A stretch of 64,000 bases of DNA from Frigoriglobus tundricola (lineage in GTDB: Bacteria; Planctomycetota; Planctomycetia; Gemmatales; Gemmataceae), in NCBI RefSeq assembly GCF_013128195.2, contig NZ_CP053452.2, positions 2,914,001-2,978,000 of the forward strand, written 5' to 3'. Position numbers and translations under genes: made by a program. The notes below the pieces were generated by a model. The model saw only the letters and a program-made list of their open reading frames with translations. It did no database searches and was not told the DNA's origin. Shown here piece by piece: positions 24,904 through 34,363 of this stretch; position 1 is the first letter of the stretch; the number at the start of each line of letters is the position of its first letter.

Positions 24904-26874
24904 ATGACCACGGTGGCGGAATCGCGCGATCGGTCGGCGGAGTGGGTCGAAACCGCTCTGGCCGGCATCGGCGTCGCGGTCATCGTGACCGACGACCGCG
25001 GGACCGTCCTGCGCATGTCGCCGGTGGCCGAATCACTGACCGGGTGGCCCCACGGCGAGGCCGCGGGGCACCCGGTCGCGGTCGTCTTCCGCATCGTGAG
25101 CGAGGCGACCCGCCTCTCCGTCGCGGACCCGGTGTCCGTGGTGCTCGCCACCGCCGCCCCGGTCGGTCTGGCGGACCACACCATCCTGATCTCGCGTGCC
25201 GGGCACGAGTTGCGGATCGATCAGGGGGCCGCCCCGGTCCGCGACGCCGCGGAGGCCGTCGCCGGGGTCGTGCTGATCTTCTGCGACGTCAGCGAGCGCC
25301 AGCGGATCGTGCAGGGCGTCGAGGACGCGCGGGCGTTCGCCGAGGAGATCGTCGCGACGGTCCACGAGCCGCTCGTGGTCCTCGATGCGGACCTGCGGGT
25401 GCGGACCGCGAACCCGACGTTCTACCGGACGTTCGCGGTGGACCGCGCGGGGACCGAGGGGCGGTCGCTGTTCGACCTCGGCGGGCGCCAGTGGGACATC
25501 CCCCGGCTGCGCGAGTTCCTCGAGCAGATGCTCCCGCGGGACGGGCGCCTCAACGACTTCGAGGTGGACCACGAGTTCGAGGGCATCGGCCGCCGGTCGA
25601 TGGTGCTGAACGCCCGGTGCATCCCCCCGGCCGCCCGCCGCCCCCACATGATCCTGCTCGCGATCGAGGACGCTACCGGGCGGCGGGAGGCGGCCGAGGC
25701 CCTGGCGGACTCCGAGGCCCGGTACCGGCGGCTGTTCGAGACCGCCCAGGACGGCATCCTGCTGGTCGATCCCGGGTCCCGCCGCGTGTTCGACGCGAAC
25801 CCGTTCCTGTCCGAGCTGCTCGGCTACAGCCACGCCGAACTGGTGGGGAAGGAGCTGTGGGAGATCGGCCTGTTCCGGGACATCGAGGCCAACAAGGCGG
25901 CGTTCCGGGCGCTCCAGCAGAGGGGCTACATCCGGTACGAGGACCTGCCGCTGCGGACGCACGACGGTCGGGCCATCGAGGTGGAGTTCGTCAGCAACGT
26001 GTACACCGTGGGCGCGAGCCGCGTCATCCAGTGCAACATCCGCGACGTCACCGACCGCAAGCGGGCCGAGCACGCCCTGCGCGCCGCGCACGACGACCTC
26101 GAGGAGCGGGTGAACACCCGCACGTCCGAGCTGGCCCGGACGAACGCGGCGCTGACGGCCGAGATCGGCCGCCGGGAGCGCGCGGAGGCGGAGCGGCGCG
26201 ACCTCCAGGGGCGGCTCACGACCGCGCAGGAGGACGAGCGCCGGCGCATCGCCCGCGAGCTGCACGACCAGATGGGGCAGCACCTGACGGCCCTGGCCCT
26301 GGGGCTGAAGGTGGTGAAGGACGCCAACCCCGACCCGTCCCCCGGGCGCGACCAGTTGCGGGAGCTCCAGACCCTGACGGACCTGATCGGCCGGGAGATC
26401 CACGTGCTCGCCCTGGAGCTCCGGCCGACGGTGCTGGACGACCTGGGGCTCAAGACCGCGCTCGCGAACTACTCCGACGCGTGGGCCGAACGGTGCGGGA
26501 TCGCGATCGACTTCCAGAGCACCGGGATGGACGGCGGCCGGCTCCCCGCGACGGTGGAAACGGCCTTTTACCGGGTGGTCCAGGAGGCGCTGACGAACGT
26601 CCTGAAGCACGGCCGGGCCAAGCGGGTGAGCGTGGTGCTCCAGCGCGCGCCGGGGCACGTCGTCGCGGTGGTCGAGGACGACGGCCGCGGGTTCGACGCG
26701 GACCGGGACGCGGACCCGACCGGGGCCGTGCACCCGCTCGGGATCCTCGGCATGCGCGAGCGGATGGAACTGGTCGGCGGCACGCTGACCATCGACTCCG
26801 CCCCCGGCCGGGGGACCACGGTCATCGCCCGGGTTCCGCTCCCCGTTCCCGAGGGTGAGGTGCGCGATGGTTGA
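24904..26874 (+). CDS. Multi-PAS sensor histidine kinase, NarL/DegS class
   Basis: 656 residues from ATG 24904; an upstream frame to 24796 lacks domain content. Three PAS domains in tandem (about residues 15-130, 140-260 and 265-385; for example IVTDDRGTVLRMSPVAESLTG and ILLVDPGSRRVFDANPFLSE), a Glu/Arg coiled coil, HisKA_3 with phospho-His in RRRIARELHDQMGQHLTAL, and HATPase with ALTNVLKHGRAKR, VEDDGRGFD and LGILGMRERMELVGG. No TM helix, so it is a soluble sensor. It overlaps the response regulator by eight bases, forming a coupled two-component pair. Confidence 0.93.
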   Translation: MTTVAESRDRSAEWVETALAGIGVAVIVTDDRGTVLRMSPVAESLTGWPHGEAAGHPVAVVFRIVSEATRLSVADPVSVVLATAAPVGLADHTILISRAGHELRIDQGAAPVRDAAEAVAGVVLIFCDVSERQRIVQGVEDARAFAEEIVATVHEPLVVLDADLRVRTANPTFYRTFAVDRAGTEGRSLFDLGGRQWDIPRLREFLEQMLPRDGRLNDFEVDHEFEGIGRRSMVLNARCIPPAARRPHMILLAIEDATGRREAAEALADSEARYRRLFETAQDGILLVDPGSRRVFDANPFLSELLGYSHAELVGKELWEIGLFRDIEANKAAFRALQQRGYIRYEDLPLRTHDGRAIEVEFVSNVYTVGASRVIQCNIRDVTDRKRAEHALRAAHDDLEERVNTRTSELARTNAALTAEIGRRERAEAERRDLQGRLTTAQEDERRRIARELHDQMGQHLTALALGLKVVKDANPDPSPGRDQLRELQTLTDLIGREIHVLALELRPTVLDDLGLKTALANYSDAWAERCGIAIDFQSTGMDGGRLPATVETAFYRVVQEALTNVLKHGRAKRVSVVLQRAPGHVVAVVEDDGRGFDADRDADPTGAVHPLGILGMRERMELVGGTLTIDSAPGRGTTVIARVPLPVPEGEVRDG

Positions 26875-27520
26875 CTTGCGCGTCTTCGTTGCCGACGACC
26901 ACGCGGTCGTGCGCCGCGGGCTGAAGGCCCTGATCGACACCGAACCGGGCATGACGGTCGTCGGCGAGGCCGCCGACGGCCAGGAGGCCGTGACCCAGGT
27001 GCGCGCCCTGCTCCCGGACGTGGTCGTCATGGACGTGTCCATGCCCGATCTGACCGGGTCCCAGGCGACCGAACAGATCCGGCGCGAGTGCCCGCACGTG
27101 AAAGTGCTGGCCCTGACCGTCCACGAGGACAAGGGCTACATCCGCCAGCTCCTGACCGCCGGGGCGTCGGGGTACGTGCTCAAGAGGGGCGCCCCCGAGG
27201 GGCTCATCGAGGCGATCCGGGTCGTCGCCGCGGGCGGCGTGTACCTGGACCCGAACATCGCCGCGAAGGTGGTCGGCGGCTTCATCCAGAAGTCCCCCAA
27301 GGACGTCGCTTCAAAAAACGGGGAGCTGAGCGACCGCGAGACGGAGGTCGCCCGGCTGACCGCCGCCGGCCACGGCAACAAGGAGATCGCCACGCGCCTC
27401 GACCTGAGCGTCAAGACGGTGGAGACGTACCGCACCCGGTCGATGGACAAACTCGGCCTCAGGAGCCGGGCCGAACTGGTGCGCTATGCGGTCCAAAAGG
27501 GCTGGTTACAGGAGGGCTGA
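26867..27520 (+). CDS. LuxR/NarL-family response regulator
   Basis: 217 residues from ATG 26867. The receiver domain has acidic DD in VADDHAVVR, the phospho-acceptor Asp in VVVMDVSMPDLTG and Lys in YVLKRGAP. The C-terminal LuxR helix-turn-helix is LSDRETEVARLTAAGHGNKE and then IATRLDLSVKTVETYRTR. Cognate partner of the overlapping kinase. Target genes unknown. Confidence 0.96.
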   Translation: MVDLRVFVADDHAVVRRGLKALIDTEPGMTVVGEAADGQEAVTQVRALLPDVVVMDVSMPDLTGSQATEQIRRECPHVKVLALTVHEDKGYIRQLLTAGASGYVLKRGAPEGLIEAIRVVAAGGVYLDPNIAAKVVGGFIQKSPKDVASKNGELSDRETEVARLTAAGHGNKEIATRLDLSVKTVETYRTRSMDKLGLRSRAELVRYAVQKGWLQEG

Positions 27521-27574
27521 CCCGGATCGGCCCGGCCCATCAGCCGGGGCGGACGCATCTCATACGGGATCGCA

Positions 27575-27709
27575 TTGATCGGTACCCCTGGGACCGCGGG
27601 CGGCCCGCCCGCTTGCTACGCCCACGAAATCGCGCCGGCGTGCCTCGTATCTCGAATTGATCCGCAACGCAGCGGGCGGGACGCCCGCGGTCCCAGGGTT
27701 ACCGATCAA
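27575..27709. repeat. Long inverted repeat, second member of dispersed family
   Basis: Left arm 27575-27613 (TTGATCGGTAC, then CCCTGGGACCGCGGGCG...) and right arm 27671-27709 pair over about 39 bases with two or three mismatches, separated by 57 bases. The arm core GGGACCGCGG is shared with 8987-9094. No gene inside. It lies downstream of the two-component pair, so it may also stop transcription. Confidence 0.8.
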
Positions 27710-28060
27710 CACGACTTGGTATCACCCCGTTCGCGGTGCCGATTTTCCGGCCGAGGCAGTCTGCGCGTGCCCGGCCCCGGGCACCGTCCGGGAGTTATGG
27801 GTCGAACCCGATTTTGCGAACCAACTACGCACAGAACGTGCCATCGAACACAACCGGATGCCTTGTCAGGGGTTTCCCCGACCAGAGAGGGATTTACCGG
27901 ACCGCGAAATTGTGATCCTTTCTGGCTCAATCCTTCATAATCTCCCGGCCGGGCGCTGTTTCACATCTGAGACAATTAGACTTATAGCGGGAACCCGTGC
28001 CTCGACGTCGGGGCTGAGTGCGGAACCGGCTCTCCGGTCGAGAACCGGGGGAAGGCGCGT
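27710..28060. other. Intergenic region upstream of receiver gene
   Basis: No supported gene. The last ~150 bases become less GC-rich (CATAATC at 27936 and ACTTATAG near 27981) and may contain the promoter of the gene at 28061, but no confident -35/-10 pair was found. Confidence 0.35.
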
Positions 28061-28567
28061 ATGGCCGTGGAGCGACTTCACATCCTCGTGGTGGACGACA
28101 TCGACGACGTGGCCGACAGCACGGCCGAACTGCTGGTCCTTTGGGGTTACGACGCGACCGCCTGTTACAGCGGCGCCGCGGGACTGGGCCGCGTGCGGGT
28201 CCGGCGCCCCGCCGCGGTGGTCCTGGACCTGGCGATGCCGCGGATGGACGGGGTGGTGTTCGCCCGGGCGCTCCACCGGGTGCCGGGGTGCGCGGCGGTT
28301 CCACTCATCGCCCTGAGCGGGTACGCGACACCGGAGTACGCGCTCCGTGCGCGACGGGCCGGGATCGGTCACTACCTCCTGAAGGCCGCCGCTCCCGAGC
28401 AGTTGAAGGCATTGCTCGCGCGGGTCACGCGCGCGCGCGCGCCCGTCGCGCGCCGGCCCGCGGACCGGCGGGGCGGGTGCGGGGACCGGTCGCGCCGATC
28501 GGTCATCCTGTGCGGCCCGGTCGTTGCCCCTCGGTTCAAACGGCCGTCGGCCGTGCCACTCGATTGA
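28061..28567 (+). CDS. Single-domain response regulator (receiver only)
   Basis: 168 residues. The receiver spans about residues 5-122: ILVVDDIDDVADSTAELLVL, phospho-Asp in AVVLDLAMPRMDG, Ser/Thr in LIALSGYATPEY, Lys in HYLLKAAAPEQL. The remaining ~45 residues are basic and low-complexity with no output domain. Probably a phosphate shuttle or partner of a kinase elsewhere. Most likely a paralogue of the receiver proteins at 28983 and 30534. Confidence 0.9.
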   Translation: MAVERLHILVVDDIDDVADSTAELLVLWGYDATACYSGAAGLGRVRVRRPAAVVLDLAMPRMDGVVFARALHRVPGCAAVPLIALSGYATPEYALRARRAGIGHYLLKAAAPEQLKALLARVTRARAPVARRPADRRGGCGDRSRRSVILCGPVVAPRFKRPSAVPLD

Positions 28568-28608
28568 CGCGAGTGCGGCGCACGCACCGGAACAGCAAAG
28601 GGGAAGAC

Positions 28609-28791
28609 ATGACCCGTTGGGGACTTTGCTGGGGCGTCTTATTCGGGGCGATCGCCTGCGCCGCCGCCTGCGCCGCGATGGGCTGGCTGGAAGGCGCGGC
28701 CGTTTGGCTGAGCTGGGGCGCGTTCGTTCTGTTTGCCTGGGGAGCCGTAATGGCGGTTTACGCGTTCGACCGACCGGCCCCGCGGGTTTGA
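28609..28791 (+). CDS. Small two-helix membrane protein
   Basis: 60 residues, start ATG 28609 with AAGGGGAAG upstream. Two hydrophobic helices: WGVLFGAIACAAACAAMGWL and LSWGAFVLFAWGAVMAVYAF. Cys- and Ala-rich. No family recognised. It lies 41 bases after the receiver gene and could share its transcript. Confidence 0.7.
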   Translation: MTRWGLCWGVLFGAIACAAACAAMGWLEGAAVWLSWGAFVLFAWGAVMAVYAFDRPAPRV

Positions 28792-28982
28792 TCGCCCCGC
28801 GCGTTGGGGTGCCGGGTTCCGTTCCGAACAGCCGCAGCTGGCAGACACATGGAGAACGGATCGGAACGGATCGCTGACCGGACGCCCGGCGCGTTCTTGC
28901 GGTCGCCCGCGGTCGCCCGCGGCCGCCCGACTTGACGAGAAATAGCCGGCCGACCCCCTTTGGTCCTGTTTGAGAGCCTCCG

Positions 28983-29504
28983 GTGATTCAAACCACAGAC
29001 CGAAACGCGACGATCGGTCGCCCAACCGCTCCGCTCGCGTCCGGCAATCCGGTGCCCCGCCCACGGGGCGTTCTCGTCATCGACGACAACGACGACATCC
29101 GAAGCCTCCTGGGTGCGATCGTGCGGACCCAGGGTTTTTTGGTGTGGCTCGCCTCCGGGGGGTTCGAGGGCGAGACGCTCTACCGGAACTACGGCCCCGA
29201 AATCGATTTGGTCCTCCTCGACGTCCAGATGCCCGACCGCGACGGCCCCGCGACGCTCGCCGCGATCCGCGCGCTGGCACCGGCCGTCCCGTGCTGCTTC
29301 ATCAGCGGGCACACGGGGGAGTACACCGAGGATCAACTTCTGGGGTTCGGCGCCGCGGCCGTGCTACGGAAGCCGTTCCGGTTGTCCGAACTGATCGACC
29401 ACCTCCGGCAGTTGACCGGACCGGCGGGCGCGTGCGGGCACACGAACGAGTGCCGCTCGGCGCGGGCCGCGGGCAGCGTGTCCGAATACACGGAGGAGCA
29501 ATGA
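28983..29504 (+). CDS. Single-domain response regulator (receiver only)
   Basis: 173 residues from GTG 28983. A ~28-residue leader precedes the receiver: GVLVIDDNDDIRSLLGAIV, phospho-Asp in LVLLDVQMPDRDG, Thr/Ser in CCFISGHTGEY, Lys-Pro in VLRKPFRLSE. No output domain. Its stop overlaps the STAS gene start (ATGA), so a phospho-receiver and a STAS protein are made together, as in partner-switching systems. Confidence 0.9.
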   Translation: MIQTTDRNATIGRPTAPLASGNPVPRPRGVLVIDDNDDIRSLLGAIVRTQGFLVWLASGGFEGETLYRNYGPEIDLVLLDVQMPDRDGPATLAAIRALAPAVPCCFISGHTGEYTEDQLLGFGAAAVLRKPFRLSELIDHLRQLTGPAGACGHTNECRSARAAGSVSEYTEEQ

Positions 29505-29869
29505 GTGGCCGGATCGTGTGCGTCGCGCCCAAAGTGGAGCGGAACGGCGACGTCGTCATTCTCACCTTCGCCCCGCACCGCGATGCGGGCGGCTCCCTCG
29601 CCCGCGATCTGGCGGGGCTGCCGGCCCGAGCGGGCGGGTGCCACTTGCTGTTGGATTTCACGGCCGTGGAGTACCTGAACAGCACGGACCTCGGCACGCT
29701 GATCGCATTACACAGGCGCGCGGAGGGCGCGGGCGAGCGACTGACCCTGTTCAACCTGAGCGCCTCGGTGTTCAAGCTCTTCACGATCACCCGACTGGAC
29801 ACGCTCCTGGAGATCTGCCGGCCGGACGCGGCCCCCGTTGCCGCTTGGGCCGCCGGGGACCGGCTGTAA
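29501..29869 (+). CDS. STAS-domain protein, anti-sigma-factor-antagonist-like
   Basis: 122 residues from ATG 29501 with GGAGGA as ribosome site. STAS core: DVVILTFAPHRD, LLLDFTAVEYLNSTDLGTLI with the phosphorylatable Ser in NSTDLG, LTLFNLSASVFKLFTITRLD. Typical of SpoIIAA/RsbV-like antagonists. The coupled upstream receiver suggests control of an anti-sigma kinase or similar switch. No RsbW-like kinase gene is nearby. Confidence 0.85.
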   Translation: MSGRIVCVAPKVERNGDVVILTFAPHRDAGGSLARDLAGLPARAGGCHLLLDFTAVEYLNSTDLGTLIALHRRAEGAGERLTLFNLSASVFKLFTITRLDTLLEICRPDAAPVAAWAAGDRL

Positions 29870-30018
29870 CCGGTCCGCCGCTCCGGCGGGTCGAACGGGT
29901 CCGCGTCGCCACGGGCCGGGTCGTTGCAAATCGGCCGATGGCGTGCCGTGTTCCCATCGCCCTCGGAGCGGGAACGCGTGTGGGCCGCGGCGTTCCTTCC
30001 CGGTCGGCCGCGCGCTTA

Positions 30019-30248
30019 TCACCGGTCGCCCTTCCGGCTCAGTTGCGCTTCGATCCACGCCTTGAGCGCCCGCAACCCGTCGGGGCTCAGCCGGCCCGCC
30101 GCCACTTCGCCGCGTTCAGGTCGGCGCCAGTGGCGGGGGCGACCCCGAGTCGAAAGGGGTTCTCCTGGGGCACCGGCCGTTTGAGATTTCCGCTCGGGAA
30201 CATGAGCGTGGCCGGTTCGGGGTCGTCGTCGTGTTCGTCCGTGGGCAT
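30019..30248 (-). CDS. Small hypothetical protein, possibly frameshifted
   Basis: From ATG 30248 (GGGAGG site) a frame of 53 residues (MPTDEHDDDPEPATLMFPSG...) ends at 30087. A second frame, shifted by one base and continuing to 30019, reads AAGRLSPDGLRALKAWIEAQ, which looks like a genuine protein end. The simplest reading is one ~76-residue gene broken by an indel near 30095-30115; alternatively two tiny overlapping genes. No function can be given. Confidence 0.4.
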
Positions 30249-30533
30249 CGAGCCTCCCGGTCGCGCGGGGTCGAAAGTGCGCGGACATCATAGGACGGGG
30301 AACGTCGGGGGAAAGCCGGGCGGCGCGTAAGGAAATCCGGAACCGGCGCCGGGCGACACCGTCCGGAATTTCCCCGACGGGATTTTTGCTCGATCCCCTG
30401 ATCGACAGAGCGAGTCCGGTCGGGATACACTTCTCTCCAACGACCGTTATTAACCCGTCCCAACGCAAGCCCGCACCGGCTCCCGCCCCAGAGCGGGAAC
30501 CGTCGGCCTCCGCTCCGTTCAGGAAGGGCCGAC

Positions 30534-31046
30534 ATGCGCGCCGCCCCCCCGCCGCTCCGTATTCTCGTCGTGGACGACTGTCCCGATACCGCGTACTCCT
30601 TCGCCGAGTTGCTCCGCCTCCACGGGTTCGACACCCGGTCCGCCGGGAGCGGCGGTGTCGCGCTGGCCCTGTGCGCCGCGTGGCGCCCGGACGTCGTCCT
30701 GCTCGACCTGTGGATGCCCGGCGTGAACGGGTTCGAGGTCGCCCGGCAACTGCGGGAGCGAGAGGGGGCGATGCGACTCGTGGCCGTGACCGGGCTGGCG
30801 ACGCACGAGTACCGGGAGCGGGCGGCGGCGGCGGGGTTCCAGCACTTCCTGGTGAAACCCGTGGAACCGGCCGTTCTGGTGGACCTGTTGCGGGAGTGGG
30901 CCGCGACACCGGCCCGGCGCCTGCCGCGGCACACGGGCGCCGCGGTTCGCATTTCGCCGGTCGCCCCGGCCGCGGCGCGCACCGGGGGCACTCGGACCCG
31001 TGAGATGCGGGGGGCCCCGACCGCGTTACTACAGACCGAGAGATGA
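30534..31046 (+). CDS. Single-domain response regulator (receiver only)
   Basis: 170 residues. Receiver at about residues 8-122: ILVVDDCPDTAYSFAELLRL, phospho-Asp in VVLLDLWMPGVNGFE, Thr in VAVTGLATHEY, Lys-Pro in HFLVKPVEPAVL. The Arg/Ala-rich tail has no output domain. Strong similarity to the receiver at 28061 (DD-D-A-S-AELL-L-G-D pattern), so the island probably grew by duplication. Confidence 0.9.
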   Translation: MRAAPPPLRILVVDDCPDTAYSFAELLRLHGFDTRSAGSGGVALALCAAWRPDVVLLDLWMPGVNGFEVARQLREREGAMRLVAVTGLATHEYRERAAAAGFQHFLVKPVEPAVLVDLLREWAATPARRLPRHTGAAVRISPVAPAAARTGGTRTREMRGAPTALLQTER

Positions 31047-31364
31047 ACTGACGGGAGCTGGCCCGCCCGCCCCGAGGTCCCCGACGAATGTCTCTTTCAC
31101 CGCACCCGCACGATCCGCGCGACGGCGATGCGGTCACACGAGGGGCGTTCGTGTGGCACGGCGAAAAGTGTCGGCGGCGGGGCGTTGTTGAGACGCGGCG
31201 GCCGAAGGAGCAAGAAAAAACGCGCGCCGATCGCGAGGGCGAGTGGGACGCAGGGCGCGCTCGGCCCCGGCCGTGGGTTCTTCCGTGCGGGCACGGGCGG
31301 GAGCCGGCCGGTCCGCCGCCGGCCACAAAGCTCAGCCGTCGTTCAAGCTTCCTCCCATACCGTC
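31047..31364. other. Gap between convergent genes
   Basis: No gene supported. GC-rich, with a short A-run at 31215. No strong hairpin was recognised between the convergent receiver and oleate hydratase genes. Confidence 0.35.
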
Positions 31365-32930
31365 TCACTCGAACGCCTTGATCAGGGCCTCGAGCATCGT
31401 GACGAGAGATCGGGCGTGAGGCGTCACGGGCGGGACCACGCGGTCGATGCCGAGGAGCTGGTAGACGGCCGTTTGGGCGGCCCGGACCGAGTACTCGACC
31501 GTGAAGACGACGTCGTCCGGGATCTCGACGAACTGGCTCACGAACGCGAAGTTGCGCGACCCGGGGGGCACCGGGACCGGCCGGTCCCCAAGGCCCCGGG
31601 GCATGAACATACTGGTCAGGAACGGCATCCGGCACGGGATGCAGTTGGCGGCCGCCAGGGCCTCCGGGTCGAACCGCAGGTGGCCGCAGAGCTCCTGAAG
31701 GATCTCCGCGCCGGTGCAGTCGGCCATCGGCTTCGGCACGAAATCGCCGACGCGGTCCGGAAAGAGGGCGTACCCCCAGAACACGAACACGTCCTCGGGC
31801 TGGTTCGGGAAGTGGGGCTGGGCCGCCAGGACGATCGACATCAGCCAGTTCGAATCCTTGAAACTCACGAGCCCGCCCGTGCCCGCGCGGTTCCCGCTGA
31901 GCCGGAACATTTCGTCGAAGAACGTGGACGTGTTCAGGGTGACGGTGAACGACTCCCAGTACGACTGGGCGATGCAACTGTTGAAGGCCGCGGGCCGCCC
32001 GAAGTTGGGGCGGCCCGCGGCGAGTTTCTCCCAGACGGCCCAACTGCTGTCCGCCTTGGTCCGTTTGGCGGGCGCGGTCGTCGTCGAACCGAGGCTGGAG
32101 GCGTCGGTCATCGAGCCGTTTTGCAGAAACACCAGATCCCCGTCGCTCACGGGGATCACTTCGGCGCGCGCCGCCCGCACGCACCGGATGCCGGTCACGA
32201 CGAGCCGGCCGTCCTCGGTCTTGTGGTCGAGCTCGGTCGCGCGACAGTCGGTGACCATCCGGACCCCCCGGGCGGCGAGCCACGTCTGGAGCGGGACGAC
32301 CAGGGAGTCGTACTGGTTGTAGACGGTCCGCTTGACGCCCGCGAGCGTTTCGATGCGGGTGAACTCGAGCAGGAACCGGAGCAGGTACCGCTTGAACTCC
32401 ACGGCGCTGTGCCACGGCTGGAACGCGAACGTCGTGGACCACAGGTACCAGAAATTGGTGCCGAAGAACTCGGGGGCGAGGCAGTCGGTGATCCGACGGT
32501 CCGCCAAGGCCCCCTCGTCGGTCCGGGCGAGCCCCAGCAGTTCCAACCGGTCCCGCACGGAGAACCCCATCGAACGCACCGGGACGATCGCCCGGCGGCG
32601 GTCGACGAGGCGGGCCCGCGAATGGGCCTCGTGCCGCTCGTTGAACGCCACGGTCTCGTCGAACACCGATTGGCCCGCGTGGCGGAGCGACGGGATCGAT
32701 TTGTACAGGTCCCAGGTGCACTCGTAGTTGTCGGTCGTCAACATGCGCCCGCCGCGCATGGAGTACCCGCCCGCGGGGGCCCCCGCCCCGTCCAGGCTGC
32801 CGCCCAGGACCGGGAGCGCTTCGAGGATCGAAATGTTACTCCCGGGCAGGTGGCCGTCGCGGACCAGGAAGGCGGCGGCCGCCAGGGACCCGATCCCGCC
32901 GATGAGATAGACTTTTGAGTCGGTGCGCAC
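31365..32930 (-). CDS. ohyA: Oleate hydratase
   Basis: 521 residues, FAD-dependent water addition to the cis-9 double bond of oleate and similar fatty acids. N-terminal dinucleotide motif in VYLIGGIGSLAAAAFLVRDG and SILEALPVLGGSLDGAG, the RGGRMLTTDNYECTWDL loop with the catalytic Glu, GTNFWYLWSTTFAFQPWHSA, and C-terminal CRMPFLTSMFMPR. Slightly short relative to 560-650-residue relatives. It lies 64 bases downstream of the alcohol dehydrogenase, so the pair may detoxify or modify fatty acids. Confidence 0.93.
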   Translation of the reverse strand: MRTDSKVYLIGGIGSLAAAAFLVRDGHLPGSNISILEALPVLGGSLDGAGAPAGGYSMRGGRMLTTDNYECTWDLYKSIPSLRHAGQSVFDETVAFNERHEAHSRARLVDRRRAIVPVRSMGFSVRDRLELLGLARTDEGALADRRITDCLAPEFFGTNFWYLWSTTFAFQPWHSAVEFKRYLLRFLLEFTRIETLAGVKRTVYNQYDSLVVPLQTWLAARGVRMVTDCRATELDHKTEDGRLVVTGIRCVRAARAEVIPVSDGDLVFLQNGSMTDASSLGSTTTAPAKRTKADSSWAVWEKLAAGRPNFGRPAAFNSCIAQSYWESFTVTLNTSTFFDEMFRLSGNRAGTGGLVSFKDSNWLMSIVLAAQPHFPNQPEDVFVFWGYALFPDRVGDFVPKPMADCTGAEILQELCGHLRFDPEALAAANCIPCRMPFLTSMFMPRGLGDRPVPVPPGSRNFAFVSQFVEIPDDVVFTVEYSVRAAQTAVYQLLGIDRVVPPVTPHARSLVTMLEALIKAFE

Positions 32931-32994
32931 GGTGTCTCGGCCCTCGAAAGCGGACGGGGACGGCGGATCGGTCCGCGCGGGGACCGGTGCGGGT

Positions 32995-34181
32995 TCACGT
33001 TTTTAGCGACGACACGTCGATGACGAACCGGTACCGCACGTCCTTTTTCACCACCCGGTCGTACGCCTCGTTGACCTTCTGGGCCGCGATCACCTCGGTG
33101 TCCGCGGTGATCCCGTGTTTCGCGCAGAAGTCCACCACCTCCTGGGTTTCGGCCATGCCGCCGATGAGGGACCCGGCGACCGATTTCCGCTGGTGGATCA
33201 ACTGCGCGGCGACGAGGTCCGAGGTCTTCTTCTCGAGCGCGCCGACCACCACCAGCGTGCGGTCCCGCTTCAGCAGGGCGACGTACGGGTTCAGGTCGTG
33301 GGCCTGGGGAATCGTGCTGATGATGAAATCGAAGCTGTTCGCGTGCGCCCTCATCGCCCTCGCGTCGGACGAGAGGACGGCCCCTCGGCCCCGAGGCGTT
33401 GGGCGTCCTTGACCTTGCCCGGGGAGGAGGTGACGGCGAACGGCCGGGCGCCGAGGGCCTTGGCGATCTTGACGGCCACGTGGCCCAGCCCGCCGATGCC
33501 GACGACGGCGACCTTTTGCCCCGCCTGCACCTTCCAGTGCCGCATCGGGGAGTAGGTGGTGACCCCGGCGCACAACAGGGGCGCGGCCCCGGCGGGGTCC
33601 AGCTTGGCGGGGACCTTGACGACGAACTTCTCGGTCACCACCACCGCGGTCGAGTACCCACCATAGGTGATCGCCCCCGGTTCCTTGTCGGGGCTGTTGT
33701 AGGTGAAGGTCGCCCCGGTCTCGCAGTACTGTTCGAGGCCCGCCGCGCAACTGCGGCAGTGCTGGCACGAGTCCACGAGGCAGCCGACCGCGGCGGTGTC
33801 CCCGACCTTCAACCGGGAAACCTTGTCGCCGACCGCGGTCACCCGGCCGACGATCTCGTGGCCGGGGAGGCAGGGGTAGACCGTGCCGCCCCACTCGTTC
33901 CGCGCGGTGTGGATATCGGAGTGGCAAACGCCGCAGAACAGGACGTCGAGGCGCACATCGGTCGGACCGACCGCGCGGCGGAGGAACTCGAACGGGGCCA
34001 GTGCCGCGGTGGCGCCTTTCGCCGCGTAGCCGGACGCCGGTGTACCCTTCGGTGCCACCGGTCGGGCGCAGACCATGCCGCCCGTCGCGAGCGGGTCGAG
34101 CACGGCCGCGCCGACGGTGGCCGCGAGCGCCGTGCCGAGGGCGGCGCGGCGCCCGACCGCATTTTCGGGAGCATTCGTCAT
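32995..34181 (-). pseudogene. Zinc-dependent NAD(P) alcohol dehydrogenase, frameshifted, Tat-like signal
   Basis: The N-terminal frame starts at ATG 34181 and the C-terminal frame ends at 32995. They join if one G is added to a four-G run at 33381-33384, giving RLGAEGAVLSSDARAM. Medium-chain dehydrogenase of the YahK/cinnamyl type: catalytic-zinc ligands in LFCGVCHSD and PGHE, structural-zinc cysteines in DSCQHCRSC...YC, and nucleotide motif VVGIGGLGHVAVK. The N-terminus has GRRAALGTALAATVGAAV, a Tat-type signal that would place the enzyme outside the cytoplasm, unusual for a nicotinamide enzyme. The intact-looking rest favours a very recent mutation or a sequencing error. Confidence 0.85.
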
Positions 34182-34363
34182 TTCTGTCTCCTCAATCCGG
34201 AATGGGGAACCGGCGCCGTCGCGGACCCGACATGCGGCGGGCGAACCGGATCGTGAGCCAAGGGGTTCGATCGCCGGGGCGGCGGGCGTGTTCCTCCGCC
34301 CGAGCCGGCACTCGTGCCGGGAAGTGTCGTCAACGCCCTCCGAGGAGGGCGTCATTCGGGCCG

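Noticed and set aside
30019-32721. 900-codon open frame on the minus strand
   Set aside because: Mostly an out-of-frame shadow of oleate hydratase (same strand) and antisense to a receiver gene; only its last ~30 codons were kept as a possible small gene.
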